DNA from: Pseudoscleropodium purum
Taxonomy: Eukaryota; Streptophyta; Bryopsida; Hypnales; Brachytheciaceae
DNA length: 64,000 nt
Direction of reading: 5' to 3'
Assembly: GCA_963969395.1 (NCBI GenBank)
Contig: OZ017797.1
Span: forward strand, 5,456,001 to 5,520,000
This document shows positions 48,806 to 61,290 of this stretch, in pieces. The notes under the pieces are model-generated. The model was not told where the DNA came from, did no database searches, and saw only the letters and a program-made list of their open reading frames with translations. How positions within the stretch are numbered: position 1 is the stretch's first letter; each line of letters opens with the position of its first letter. Position numbers and translations under genes: made by a program.

Positions 48806-50200
48806 TCTCTCGTTGTCCCCTTGACCTTAAATGATTGTTATTTTGCTCAAACTTTTGTGTCATATGTCAGTTTTACATAAAATTAAAAACAAGCTATGCA
48901 TGGTAGTTGTAGATATTGAATTTTTTTTGCATTTGAAAAAATTATTTAACTATTTTTGACCCAAAAATATAAATTAAAAGCTCAAAATTGGAATACAAAG
49001 ACTTCTACTAAAGTTACAAAAGCTCAAGAAGATGATTTTCAAAAAATAGAAAATAGTATCAGTTGTCCACATCTGCTCAAAGTGAACTACTTCTGGAAAT
49101 TCTTTTATTATTTTTAAACAATATCCAATTGTATATCTACCTAATCCATTTTGGGAGGTTTTAGTACTATTTTGATCTAAAAATGTGAATTAGAAGCTCA
49201 AAATTAGGATGTAAAGACTTCTACCAAAGTTACGCAAATTCAAGAAGATATTTTCCAAAAAATATCAAACTATTCGTTGTCCACAAGTGTTCAAATTGCG
49301 TATAGAGAACACATATTGAACACATATAGAGAACACAATTTTTTTTCCAGAGATGAAAATGATTGAATAGAAGCACCTTTAATTCAAATTTAAAAAGAAT
49401 TTTTTTATTATTTTCTAAAAATTAAGCATAAAAGTATCCATTTTGATTCTTTTCATTTTCCATCATCATTTTTTGTGCATAACTTTCAAAGATAAATTTA
49501 TCTAGCTTTGAATCTTTAGAGACTAACTATTTTGAATGCTTTATAAATTATCCATATTTTTTTTTTATTAAAAAAATATTTAAAAAGTCACAATATTAAT
49601 AGCAAGAGACCATTTTGAAACAAAAACAATTAGTGTTTCTTGCAATGACTTGACTATATACTGCTTATAGAGAGTTTTGTCTCCTTTAAATATGAATGTA
49701 CATTTTTGAGACAAATTTTGCTTTTAACTCAATACTGTGAGCTTTATACACCAATTTGAAAGCACCAACCAAAGTCAAGTTTCATCATGCTGATATTCTT
49801 CTCCAAGGAAGTCTTTCCATTGTAATTTGATGAATCATTTGATATATGAAAGAAGTCTATATGTAAATTTACTACATTCATAGAAAATTGAAGAATATTT
49901 AAAAAATATTCTTAGAAGATCCTCAAAATTAATTTACAAGATCCTCTTTTTTCTTAAAACATCTATAAATTTATCTCTAATGAATAATGAATTAATAGCA
50001 CCATGTCTTAACAACCCTCCACCATCCAACTCAATGATTGGAATTTACCAAAAGTTTGTTCAAAGTTAGCTAGTGGAATTGGGGAAAAAACCTATTGCAA
50101 TTTGAAAACAACAACAAAAAATCTGGTGAAGAAATCTGTAAATTTTTTTATGTAGAGTGAAAAATAGAGAAACTAACCTCAAAACTGATTGTAGATGAGA
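48806..50200. other. AT-rich DNA with an internal ~190-base duplicated theme
   Basis: Text near 48955-49040 (TTAAAAGCTCAAAATTGGAA, ACAAAGACTTCTACTAAAGT, CAAGAAGATGATTTTC) is repeated in modified form near 49180-49260. No gene is recognised. Confidence 0.45.
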
Positions 50201-50518
50201 ATTGAAGGAAATGAAGTTAGCTGGCAAAACTCAAAACGTTTCCCGAACGCTGATGATCCAGCTCCGTGCTCCGTCCACGATCCCAAGTAAAAGCTTCGCT
50301 AGCGTTGACCTGAATTCAGTTGTAATTTTGTTTGTAATTTTGTTTGTGTTTTCTTCAAAAGCTTCACTTGTTTAAAATCTACTGTAGAAACAGGAAAACG
50401 ACAACTTCGATGGTCGGTGACCTCCTCACAACCACCGTTGGATGGCATAAAAGAACCATTATATCGGAAGGCGTGGACAGGCCTTCAGTTGAGGAAAAGC
50501 AAGGAGACAGGGATGATG

Positions 50519-50552
50519 GATATTTATATTTATATTTATATTTGTATTTGGG
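50519..50552. repeat. (TATTTA)n short tandem repeat
   Basis: About five copies of TATTTA/TATTTG. An open frame through it encodes a run of Leu-Tyr and is not considered a gene. Confidence 0.85.
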
Positions 50553-50759
50553 GTTTAGATTTGTTTACAGATATCGAGGTCGCCAACAAGTAGAATAATA
50601 GTAAGAATCATATTAAATATACAAATGAACCTACATCAGGGCTGGTGCCGCCGTCCTTGGAAAGAACGGCGCTCTCGAACTGAAGGATCCTTCTCAGAAA
50701 CTTCAGTTGTGACTTGGGAGTGGTAAAGCTAAAGCCAGTGAGAGATCATTTCCTTCTCG

Positions 50760-51251
50760 TTACGACGGCGACGTTGTTGTTGTTGTTGTTTCTTCTTCTC
50801 CCGCCGTTGATTTTGGTTTTGTCTTGAAGCATTTGCCCGGACACATTGTTTTTGTCTTCAAGCACTTGTCTTGACACATTTTGTCAAGGATGCGCCCTGT
50901 GAAGTTCATTGATGGAAAGGCGGAGTTCTCAGTACAACTCAACTCCAACTGATGGAGATCGGTCAAGTTGGGTCGGTGGAAATTAAGACCTATCAATTCA
51001 ATGTTGTTGCTTTGCGAAGCGAATTTGTAAACTAAACAGGAAGAGGAGAATTTCAATCTCCTTTGCCATAAATTAAGAGTCTGTTTGTTCATTTTGTGTG
51101 CTACACAATGTCCCTCCCTAAGGATAGAGTAGAGTGACACCAAAATTATGTAGGACGGAAACCCTATATTATCTAATGATTGATAGGGCATGATGTGTAT
51201 TGGGGTAGATGGTATAGGAATATCAAGATTGATGTTAAGTGTGACTGCCAA
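50760..51251 (-). CDS. Hypothetical protein, 163 codons, locally GC-rich
   Basis: This is the longest open frame in the window. The protein starts MAVTLNINLDIPIPSTP. It has an LRR-like leucine spacing in LTDLHQLELSCTENSAFPSM, a cysteine-containing repeat (DKCLKTKTMCPGKCFKTK, in which K/GKC(L/F)KTK occurs twice) and a low-complexity Glu-Glu-Glu-Thr tail encoded by a GTT run. The surrounding 50.2-51.3 kb is GC-richer than its neighbours, which fits a gene or gene fragment rather than repeat DNA. There is no membrane segment or known catalytic motif, and no splice context could be assigned. It may be an exon of a larger minus-strand gene or a chance frame. Function unknown. Confidence 0.3.
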   Translation of the reverse strand: MAVTLNINLDIPIPSTPIHIMPYQSLDNIGFPSYIILVSLYSILREGHCVAHKMNKQTLNLWQRRLKFSSSCLVYKFASQSNNIELIGLNFHRPNLTDLHQLELSCTENSAFPSMNFTGRILDKMCQDKCLKTKTMCPGKCFKTKPKSTAGEEETTTTTTSPS

Positions 51252-51485
51252 TGATGTAAGATTAGTATTTCAGTATTTATGGGGCAAATCTTCTTATTGA
51301 TTGTTGTTTCTTCAACTTTAATGAAGTATTGAGGCAAGTAAGTGTCATTGTATGTGGTCATTGTATGTCATAGATGGAATTGTGTTTGTTGTAGTGGGTG
51401 CTATCCCGTTTGAACTAATCTATTATTTTTATGGTTGTTAATTGTTATTGTTTTAGTATCAGTTGATTTTTGTAAATGGTGAGGT

Positions 51486-52095
51486 TTAACTCCTAAATGT
51501 CCAAGGCCTTTTTTGAGCTTATAGGAAGTTGTTCCAAATTGAATAAAAAACAAACATTTTGATAAGTTGTATCAATTGTTTTTGAATTGTAACCATACAA
51601 ATTCAAACTAAATTTATTAAAGAACACATAGAAAAAGAAAACACAACAATATCACTCATGGATTGAAAGATTAGAATGTTTGATTATGGGGGTGTTAAAA
51701 ATGTGAATGTGATTTAAAGTCTTTAAAAAAAAAATATGAGATGGATGGGCATAATATTCATAATCACAATCAATTTATGGTTTCTCAAAGTCTACTCTAT
51801 AATTTTTTTTTAATAAACTTCTAATGTGATTTTTTCTCCAAGATCTAGTGTATTTGAGGTTCATTTCCAAAAGCTTTCAACACAACAGAAAGTCAAGATT
51901 GCAATAGACACCCTTCCACAAAATCTTGAATAGAAAACTCATAATCAATCAATTCCGAAATCATATTTTTGATGCTAAGTTAGACTTCAAAAAGATTTAA
52001 AAAAATTTAAACTACTAAAAATAGCAACTTGGTTAGTTTTATTTAACTTCAAAGTATTATTGACATCATAATTTGGTGCCTCAAGCAATCTAAAG
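51486..52095. repeat. Dispersed repeat E, copy 2, with a TTAA-type left end
   Basis: The left end TTAACTCCTAAATGTCCAAG is of the TTAA family type. From about 51600 the sequence matches 18391-18945. It stops exactly where the next TTAA-bounded element begins (52096), so its right end may have been displaced or deleted by that insertion. Confidence 0.5.
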
Positions 52096-53019
52096 TTAAC
52101 CTCTAAAGTTTTATGACTATGTTTTCACCAAAAACATTCAAAAATTGCCATTTTTAATACATATACCAAATGTTTTTGGAATTTTTTTTTGACCCATGTA
52201 ACTACAAATCTTGTAGTATGCTGACTTGGAAATATGTGGTAAAAAATTCAAAAATTTATATAGTGTGGATTGTAAAATATAAGCCTTCATATTTATAGAA
52301 ATCACTTTTTGGGCCTTGAAAAAAAGTGGGCTGCTGCACTTTACAAGCTCACTTTTCTATGAAAAAATGTCCCAAATAGTTGTGCTTCTTTAGATTCATT
52401 ATTCAAAGCAAGTTGGCTACATGTTTGAAAATATTTAGATCATTTCAAATTGTATAACACAAAGGAAAAAAATTTTAAGTAGAAAGAAATAGAGAATGAT
52501 TCAAAACACTAAATTGTTAAGAATTTAGTTATTGAATTGAAAATTTCCAATCCCAATGGTTGTAATTTTCTAATAAAAATCTATATTCAATATTTTTTTT
52601 TCAAAAATATTGAAAATTGAGTTAATAAATGACTTCTAAGTTTATTTTAGAATAGAGAATTTATAATTGCTCACAAACTAAAACTCATGGCTTTCATCTT
52701 ATTGATCAAATTGAATGACTAAAAGCTTTTCATGCATATATAATCTAAAAAAGAAATTTCAAATTTTTAGGTTTTGAAAAAAAAGATTTTTTTATTTGCC
52801 CAAACTATCCATTTATGAAAAAAGTAACATCTTGGGCCATAATTTTTTACTCATATTTGCAAATGTGGATGAAATTTAGTGCATATGAAAGATATTCCTT
52901 ATCCATACATTATTAATAAATTTCAGCCCAAAATATGCAGATCTTAATTCACATTAGCTTGCTCTAAATTGCTAAATTGCCAAAAAAAAAATATGCATTC
53001 TTGGTACATTAGGAGTTAA
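52096..53019. mobile_element. TTAA-bounded element, family A, reverse orientation, complete
   Basis: It starts TTAACCTCTAAAGTTTTATG and ends CTTGGTACATTAGGAG followed by TTAA (53016-53019). The interior parallels 6426-7365 from end to end (ATCTTGTAGTATGCTGACTTG, AAGTTGGCTACATG, TTAAGAATTTAGTTATTGAA, GTGCATATGAAAGATATTCC). Flanks outside the TTAA differ. 924 bp, non-coding. Confidence 0.7.
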
Positions 53020-53254
53020 TAGTAGTACAATATTGTATATATTGCAATTATGTTGTAATTAGAATTGTAAGGCTACTAGGTATGTGCATTATTTAAGAAT
53101 GATAGTTTGTAAGATAGGTAGTGATTTAAAGTGAAGTGGGTTGTGTTAGTTCAATGATTGATAATGTTTGTGGATATAATTTGATTATATTTTGTATAAA
53201 ATAATATATGTTGAATATTTAATAATAATGTTCTTAATATTATTTAAAGTATTT

Positions 53255-54061
53255 TTAATCCCTAAAGTCTCATTGTTCCCTCCAAGAGACAAAATGGAAT
53301 TATGTAAGCTCCTATAGTTTCAATTTTCATCATGAATTTTTGAAAGTTTTTTTGAAAAATTCTATTAGCTTTCTAGGAACATAATTTTTATATCAACTAG
53401 TGCCCAAGAGCAAAATTTAGATGCTACCCTAAATCCATAATGAGGTCCATCAAGCAAGCAAAATATTACAAAAAGTCAAAATAAATTTTCAAAATTTTTC
53501 TTTCTTATAGAAAGTATTTTTTTTTGTTTGGAAAGATTTGATTCATTCTATTTGGACTTTTGATGAGAAAGTTGTAGACAATTCTTGTTTTTCAAAAAAT
53601 CTAAGCTTTTTTTTTAACACCATTTCAACAATTTTTTAAGAAAAGAAGTTCAATAGGATTTTGTTTGATTGCTAGAACAATTTCACCATTGGGATTGTTG
53701 TGTTTTTGTTCCATCTTAGATCTATTAATAATTTAGTTTTTCCTTTGATCTCATATCTTCTTCTACTTAATAATTTTTTAAATAATGAAAATCAAATGTA
53801 TATTTTTTGAATTTTATTCCTAGACTTTCAATTCAATTCTTCAATATAATATGAAAAAAATTATACATTAATAGTGAAAAAATTTAAGATAAGGAGATTC
53901 ATATCCTTAAAATCTAAGCAAACAAGGTGCAAAAAACCAATTTTCTTCACTTCAAACGCAAATATCTTGCGGTTAGATATGCAAAAAGACAATTTACAAT
54001 AGAAATGATAGTTTTGAGTAGAATTTAATTGAAAAGAAGGCCTTGGGACTTTAGAGTTTAA
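53255..54061. mobile_element. TTAA-bounded element, family C, complete
   Basis: It starts TTAATCCCTAAAGTCTC and ends GGGACTTTAGAGTTTAA, nearly complementary over 15-17 bases. The interior contains CTTCACTTCAAACGCAAAT, the uninterrupted form of the site that is split by the family A element at 30086-31018. It therefore serves as the empty-site reference. 807 bp, non-coding. Confidence 0.7.
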
Positions 54062-54304
54062 TAACTAATTGTAATAGATTCAGTTCATTTTTTTAATTAA
54101 GACATAAATGGGATATGAGTAGTTCTTAGACTCTAGCAATGATGACTATTAAAGGTTTTATTCTCCAACCAAGGTTTATAGTATTTTTGAACGAGAGATT
54201 GGTATTTATTAGATGATTGAGTTTTAGTGGAAATGGTCATTATATAATGTCAATTCAATAAATTTTATTTTATGGCCATTTGATGGATTAAATGGTAGTG
54301 GGAT

Positions 54305-57300
54305 TCAGTATGGCAAAGTACATACATATAGTGTATTAGGGCAAAATTTAGTGGGACATGAGCAATTTGTTGTCCTAATGTATGTGCATAGCTGTAGGCA
54401 ATTATGAGTTGTGTATTTTGATGGTTTGTCATAAAAAATTCTTCTAAGTGTAATAGTGAAGCATCTCAATTTGGTATAGGAGAGGATTAGTTTTTGAATT
54501 TCATATACTACTTTATTATGCTTTTGGATGCAATGTGTTTTAATATATTGTTCGGTATACCATATTGAATAGATAGAGTAGCCATGCCATGATAGTTTGT
54601 CCAAGTGTCTATTTAATTTTCGTTACATATTGTACAAAATATAGAAGGATATCAGATTGGCCAAAGTAGATGTTAACAAGCAAATCTTGTATATAGTTTG
54701 GATCAAAAAGATACATCCTACATTGAGATGTTTTCCTACCTAGTCATTCCTTTATCAAATTTTATAATCTTGTTTACAACTAACTATACATTATGAGAGC
54801 TACGAAAAAAAAGATGAAAGGTATTAAATTTTGAGCATATTATACAAAAAGAAATTGTAATAAAAAATTTAGAAAAAAAAAATTAAAGTCACTATTAGAA
54901 GACTCCATAAGTTGTTTTAAGTCTACCACCAATCTACCACAATTTAATACTAATCCATTCTCAATCTACAAGACACTCACTTGATATGAGGCACTTTCAA
55001 ATTTTAAAGAGTAGTCTAGAGCCAAAGCAATGCTATTGGATGCAAATGAGCATGGCACAATTTTAGAAGCAAAATTTTCTATGTGGGGGATAAAAGGATG
55101 TTAGGATAATTGCCTACACCTCAAATTTTAATACAAATGTTTTCCTATCTTAACTTTTAGAATATGTAGTTATTTCTAAATTTGATGAAGAATTGACTTG
55201 GTATAAAAGGTCTATGTAAAAAATGAACCGTTTTATACCACATCTATATTAACCATACCTAAATTTTTTAATCTACAATTTGAAGGATTTGTCCAAAAAT
55301 TATTAGATCACCAGGTGTAGTGTAGATAGCTATTTTAGGTCCATTTATTTATATTAGAAAAATAGTATGCTATATTGACATTATCATCTACTTCAATCTT
55401 TTGGACATTCATTTAAGGAATCTAATAGGGCCTTCATGTGGTGTGAGTTCTAGTGAAAACCAATCATCTTTGTGTAGATAGAATGGAGTAGGGTGGGCAT
55501 GTTCATAGTCCTATGTAGTTTGTTGGTGTTCTTTCTTATTTCTTGCTACCATTAATGCATCTGCAATTTCATTGCTTTTGATGTTTTCATGTTCTCTAAC
55601 TTTTTGGAGGGGGAGTTGAGATATGTATAATTTTAGTATGTTGACTAGATAGATGTTAACATGAATGTCAAGATGGTTATTTGTGATGTTGAATGTTTGA
55701 TGTGGTTTAGAATAAGATATATTGAATTTAGGCTATTTGTAGAGATGTGGGTGGATTTATAAGGGTTGTCTAAGGTGAGAGTTTGAAGGTGTATGTGTAT
55801 TGCCAACAATTTAATTCAGCGAATATTTTGAAGACTTGATAATATTGCTAAGGATTCAACTTTTTCATCTTGGTTGTATATGCTGTAGGTAGCTCTTTTT
55901 AATATTGAATTGCCAAAACCAAGTGATTATTCTTGTGGTGGTATGAAAGAGCCATATATATAATAGCAGAATGATTTGGGTATTTGGGAGGGTATTAGGT
56001 ATTGTATGAGGGCAGGATAGGGTGGTTGATTAAATGTTGCAAGTCTGTTGGAGGAAGTGGTGTGTTGATCCATTTGTGACATTTGTTTACTAATGTTGGA
56101 AAAATACCAAATGGTATTATATTGAAGGAGGGTTGTGGTATTTGTAGTTCTATAGAAGAGTAGAGGAAATGAGCTAGGAATGTAGGATTTCCAAGTCCTT
56201 TTGATTGATGATACATATATAAAATTTGAAGGCCAAACTTTTCTTTGAATGTTTTATTCTTTAGGTTGGGTGGTCAAGTTGGTTCTTCAGATATTAAAGA
56301 GTCTAATATGAAGTAAGTGAGCATATATGTATCTTAAAATGTGGGTTAATTGAATATTAGGTCAATTTGACGAATTTGTGTACCAATGGAGATTTTTTTT
56401 GTATTAATGTATTTAGATTATTGGAGTTAATTTGGATTGCTAAATATGTTGAGTGGATGGCCTAAGCATTAGATAATATATTGCATAGATGTGTAAGTTC
56501 AATTTTTACCCATTTGTGCAAAAAAATATTGCCTAAAGAACCAAAGATAAAATCTCTTTTATGTAGTAAGTAGGATGTTTTAAATTACTTAGTGAGGCAT
56601 ATAGTTGGTGAAGAGGAGTGTATAATGTTCAAGTAGGATATAATGAATGATAGAAGAATATCAAGTAGGGTGCATTGTGAATTTCAGAATGGATTTGCTT
56701 TGGAGAGTTTATATTTGTATTTTTGGTATAACCAAATAAATTTGGTTTCAAAAGATTGTGGTAGTAAAGTAATTCAAGTAATATGTGAAAAGCTATATTA
56801 TAGTGGTATTGTTGCTATAGCTATGGATGGTAATGTCATAGGGTTGCTAGATGAAGAAAAAATCTAGAATCATTCATTGTTGGTATGATTAGTTGTTCAG
56901 TATGTTCCATCGACATTGAAATTTAGTAATAAGTTTTGTATCAAGTAATTATCAAGGGATGTAATATAATTGTTGTTGGTAATAGTTTCTATTAGATAGG
57001 TTAGTTGATTTTTAGATATATTTGTTGGTGGATTTTGTAGTAGTAATTGTAAGGAATTTTGTGTATTGGACATATGTTTATGTTCTCTAGGTTGTTGTGT
57101 AATTTCATTTTGATGCGTGTCATGTAATTGTTAAATGTTGATTATGTTCATAGTACTTGGAATGTGAATGAATGATGGTTTTGTAAAGTATGAGGGCAAT
57201 AAATTGAATGAAGGTTCATGGATTGTACAAGATAGAATGAAGGCACTTGTTATGACAATAAGTGGTACTAAAGAGTTGTATGGCTATATATAATGTGTTT

Positions 57301-57470
57301 TCAATAAGTAAGGTTGATGTTGTATATTTTTGTGCAAATTGTTGTGGTGTTAAAAATTGTTGTTTGCTATATGTTATAAGTTCATCTAATATTTATAATT
57401 AATGTTGTAGTGTAGTAATTTATTAATGTGTTTTTGTAAGATTTGTTCTAATAGATTGAAAAATGTTGTA
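54305..57470 (-). pseudogene. Degraded LINE with C-terminal RNase H
   Basis: Reading the minus strand, an RNase H-like domain lies at about 55960-55530: a start IYGSFIPPQE where DGS would be usual, then YNQDEKVESLAILSSLQN carrying the conserved Glu, then HISTNSLNSIYLILNHI (usual TDSLNSI), then KVREHENIKSNEIADALMVA, the terminal motif. Downstream is an open frame at 54604-54305 with NKVVYEIQKLILSYTKLRCF, a C-terminal extension seen in some plant and algal LINEs. Upstream, LFGYTKNTNINSPKQIHSE and WINTPLPPTDL look like RT thumb or connection text, but core RT motifs were not found. Catalytic Asp residues are lost and stops are numerous. It is a different LINE lineage from the one at 32 kb. Confidence 0.6.
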
Positions 57471-58159
57471 GCATTAGGGTACCGAATATGTTTGAAAGGT
57501 ATCTTTAGAAGTGAAAATCCAGCATGGATTGACTTTTGCTAGATTAAACCATGAGCGTGTTACTGTGGTACAAGGCAGTTGCTTTACTTGTGTTTTGTTG
57601 AATGCTTTCAAAACCACTATAGTTTTGTTGTTGTTGCAATTTGTTGGAAACAACTGCAAAGGTTTCCCTGCTCTAAATTTTTTGTACCTTGTTTGTGAAG
57701 TAATGTCTTTTGTGATGAATAGGATTTCTTCTAATTATTTTTCATGTGATCAACCTTCACCTACATGTTCAATCTAGCACACACTTTCTAGGATTCAGAA
57801 TTGCGCATATGACCAATTTAGGGACGTGGACACAAAAAATTTGAGTTTCTAGTTGTGATGAAATCAACAGTAGAGAGCTCTGTTGTTTGATTCTTTGTAC
57901 AAAGTCCACCAAAAGTAGGATTGGCATCCAAATATGGATTTCCTTGACCACCCTCTGGACATCATGTTCATGGCTTTAATCATTCTAGTTCTTCTGTTGA
58001 ACGTCAATCAGTTTCTCATGTTCATGTTTGAGGAATCCATGGCAAAGGAAGAGAGCATGGATGTGGATGTATCAAGCCTTATATGGGAGACAAACTCTAC
58101 GGCCATTGACACCACCACATAGGCTGTCATTCATCACTTCCACCTTTTCACTTCTCTTT

Positions 58160-59160
58160 TTCTTTTGGATGACCACTTGGATTTTTGGGCGAAACCCCAA
58201 TCCACCATATAGTTCATGGAATTCCTCTTGCATGAATATGATAATGCAAAATGGATTTAGATGTTTCAAATGACCAAACGCTTGATTTTCTCTATCACTC
58301 ATTAACTAGCGCCTTTAGTCCGCAAGCAAGATGCTAAATACTGTTTGGCGGTTCTTGTTTCGATTTGCATTGTATGCACATTTAAAAGCTTAGTTATGGA
58401 GTTAGTTTACTTATTTGTAATGAGTTATTTGCAATTGGGAAGAGTACTATGTCTGTAATGCTTTGTTAAGTTGTTTACAGAGTGAACACTGTTCTGCGAA
58501 AGGAGATGACATGGCCGCGTGGTGACTAACTGATTTCTATAGGTGTTTGCTTTGAGATGCTTTATAGCTTGCTTGGTATCATAGGAGCAATTGATGGAAC
58601 TCACATAGCTATCAAAAAGTCACAACTTAGAGCATCAATTTATTACTACTTCAAATCCAGTGGTTGTACCATGAATTGCCAAATGGTTGGTGATAGTAAA
58701 AAGCGCTTCTTAGATATGTATATAGGCATGCTAGCCTCTACAAATGCCTCACAAATGGTACGAAGGTTTATCCTTTACTACCAAGACCAACGTAACACAT
58801 TGTAGGATTCACATCAATTCTTTGCAAATTCTCACCATATTTGCTCAATGATGCTAGCTATTCTTTCTTGCCATGATTGATGATTCCACATTAACAATAT
58901 GCAATTCAATCTTCAGCAAACCAACTCTTCAACAAGAAACTTTGCAAAAGGAAGGTTGTCAAGGAGAATACCTTTAGACAATTAAAATTGACATTTTTGG
59001 AGCTACTGGTTAAAATGAATTTAGATGTGGTGTTTGTCCCTAATGTTGTTATTTGCTACACACTATTGTGTGATGTGTTGCTTTGGCAACTGCATGAAGA
59101 TGTCGAATGACTGTTTGACGTGTTGCATCAAGAAGACATGTAGTGTCCAATATCCATGTC
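58160..59160 (+). pseudogene. PIF/Harbinger (DDE) transposase remnant
   Basis: The plus strand reads through stops as a PIF/Harbinger nuclease: KWIQMFQMTKRLIFSIT, LVRKQDAKYCLAVLVSIC, LQLGRVLCL (usual FGIGKSTV region), WPRGD, then the catalytic GIIGAIDGTHIAIKKS (first Asp; open segment 58557-58805), YYYFKSSGCTMNCQMVGDSK with KRFLDMYIGMLASTNAS (second Asp region), and a C-terminal part RKVVKENTFRQLKLTFLELL (the E of the DDE triad region) ending with LLCDVLL...HEDVE near 59110. In-frame stops and frameshifts make it inactive. Together with the Myb-like gene at 60.2-61.3 kb it forms the usual two-gene PIF element. Confidence 0.85.
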
Positions 59161-60234
59161 TTGAAGAATTCTATAGTGTTCACAATTGGGAGGCCAAAGT
59201 TTGAAGCAACTCTACTCCGATTGAAGGACGTTTAAAGCGTTGCAATATGGGGGTGTACTTGGCACCATAGAGAGGAGCTCTGGCGTAAATGTCGTTTGTC
59301 ATGTGCAAAGGTGCTTTTTGTGCATGCGTGCTATTCGTAGCATGTACAGTGATGGAGTTTTTGGATTTTTACTTTTTCCATGTTTTCCTCCCATTAGTTC
59401 TCTGTTACATTCCTTTTTTCAATATGATTTTTTTTTGCATCTCAATTGAGAAGCAAAAGTGTATGTTGTAACAATAAAAGTAAACAACTTTTTGAAATAT
59501 TTGTTGTACAGGAAGAAAAATAGACAACTTTTATTGGGAGGCCGAAGCTTTGTTCCATTTAAAGAGCCTCGTTGTGGTCTTGGAAGAAACATGAGGGATC
59601 TACGGATTATTTATCTCTAGTTCTTAGAAAAAGAGCTATATTAGTCCAACGTCAAGTAATCAAACCTCATCTTCTATATATACTCTACAAATGACTCACA
59701 AATTACAATTCTATTCCATGGTAGAAACAGAAAAAGCATTGCAATGTATTCTGCAATGTTATTCTACGGCAATCTATAAACATCACTTGTACTCTCCTAC
59801 TTCCATCATCAATGTCCATGAATTTGAATGTTTCAGTTCCTCATGTCTGCAATCTAAACTTGTCTAACGTTGTAGACAGAGGTGGAGAGAACACATTTCA
59901 AAATTGATAATTTTATTATGACCTCTATATTATAAGAAACGAGTCTACAAATTCAAGTTGTCCTATAGAAACTTACAGAATAGCACTATATAGAAGTAGG
60001 TGGCATGCATAGAGTGACTATACAGAGAAGCTTCTATGATGACCATAGACAACACAAAATCTTGGTGGCTCCTCTGTCTGCCTTCAACTAATAGAAAATA
60101 TCATCCATTTGCAATTATACAATTACTACACTATCATCTACATGTGCTGGAAGTCCTAGACTGTGTGGTCGTGGCAACTAGCAAACATAAAAGCATCGGA
60201 GCTAGTTCGTGAGGTCCTTTTCCATTTCTACCCT

Positions 60235-61290
60235 AGGCTATGCTGCATAGCCTAGAGCATTGGAAACATGTACATGTTGGAAAACTACATTGATGAATGA
60301 AATCAATTGATTCAAGGAATTGACAATGTTGCTTTGCTTTTCAATTGACACTTTGGCATTCAAGTTTATCTATTGTGTGTTTTCTTGCAGGTGTGCATCT
60401 CACTCTTTTTGATACTTCATCTGCAACTCAAAGAGTCATTGCTATAAGTCTATTTTAGATTCCTCCATGTCTTTGAACACCTCTACTATGTCCTTCATTT
60501 GTCATATCAAGGCCTCACCAATGATCTTAGTAGCTTCAACTATGAGTACATGAATGGAGATTGCTTTTTGACAAATGCTTGTATTAGTGGATCGATGATG
60601 TGTATTGTTATCTACAATATTAGATGAACAAAGCACTTCCAGCATCACTCCAGGTAGAAGTCATAATCTTTGAGAAGTGAAGGACATCAAAGCAAGGGTC
60701 AAAGACAACACTGTAAGAGTGGCTCTTATAAGAACACTATTCATGACAGGTGCAAGAAAGTGTATGGAAGCAATCATGTTGTCATTGTCAATGATGGTGA
60801 CATGAAATTTGAGTGGGTCATCATTCATTTCATCTGTACATTGCATATTCTTTTGCTTCTCCGGAATTGATATTGGAGTCTTGTAGTTGTTCTCAGTTGA
60901 AAGTTAATCCTTCTCAAAGAGAGGAGTCACTATTAGCTTGCTGCCATACCAATTGTGGATGAGAAAGAAAATGTCTTGGGAACAAGAATGAGGTAAACCA
61001 TTGCTTTTTTTTTTTGCTGCAATTATGCTCTAATAGGACACATTGCTAGTACTATAATAAGTAACAAAATCAACAATTTTTGTAATCAAGAATCATCTGG
61101 TTCCATTTGCTCTTGCAAGCTGCATCGTCATGAACACATAGAGAGATGGCGACTTTTATGGCATCAAAGCTTACACATTGCCATTTGCTTACATCACTAG
61201 TCATCAACTCTTGTCCATCCATATTATTCGTTGTAAGCACATGTGGTAGTCACTTTGCTTCTACAAGAGCTCGGATCTCAAGTGCACTCT
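60235..61290 (-). pseudogene. Myb/SANT-like partner protein of the PIF/Harbinger element
   Basis: On the minus strand, convergent with the transposase, a Myb-like stretch SKWQCVSFDAIKVAISLCVH followed by CKSKWNQMILDYK (about 61240-61090) is the pattern of the PIF ORF that assists transposase binding and nuclear import. It is followed by PLKFHVTIIDNDNMIASIHF (60846-60661 open frame) and a C-terminal, coiled-coil-like region (QMKDIVEVFKDMEESKIDL; NLNAKVSIEKQSNIVNSLNQ) to about 60235. Stops and frame changes are present. The convergent placement fits PIF/Harbinger elements. Terminal repeats of the whole element were not located. Confidence 0.6.

Noticed and set aside
56643..56867. 74-codon plus-strand open frame
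   Set aside because: It is antisense to the degraded LINE read from the minus strand.
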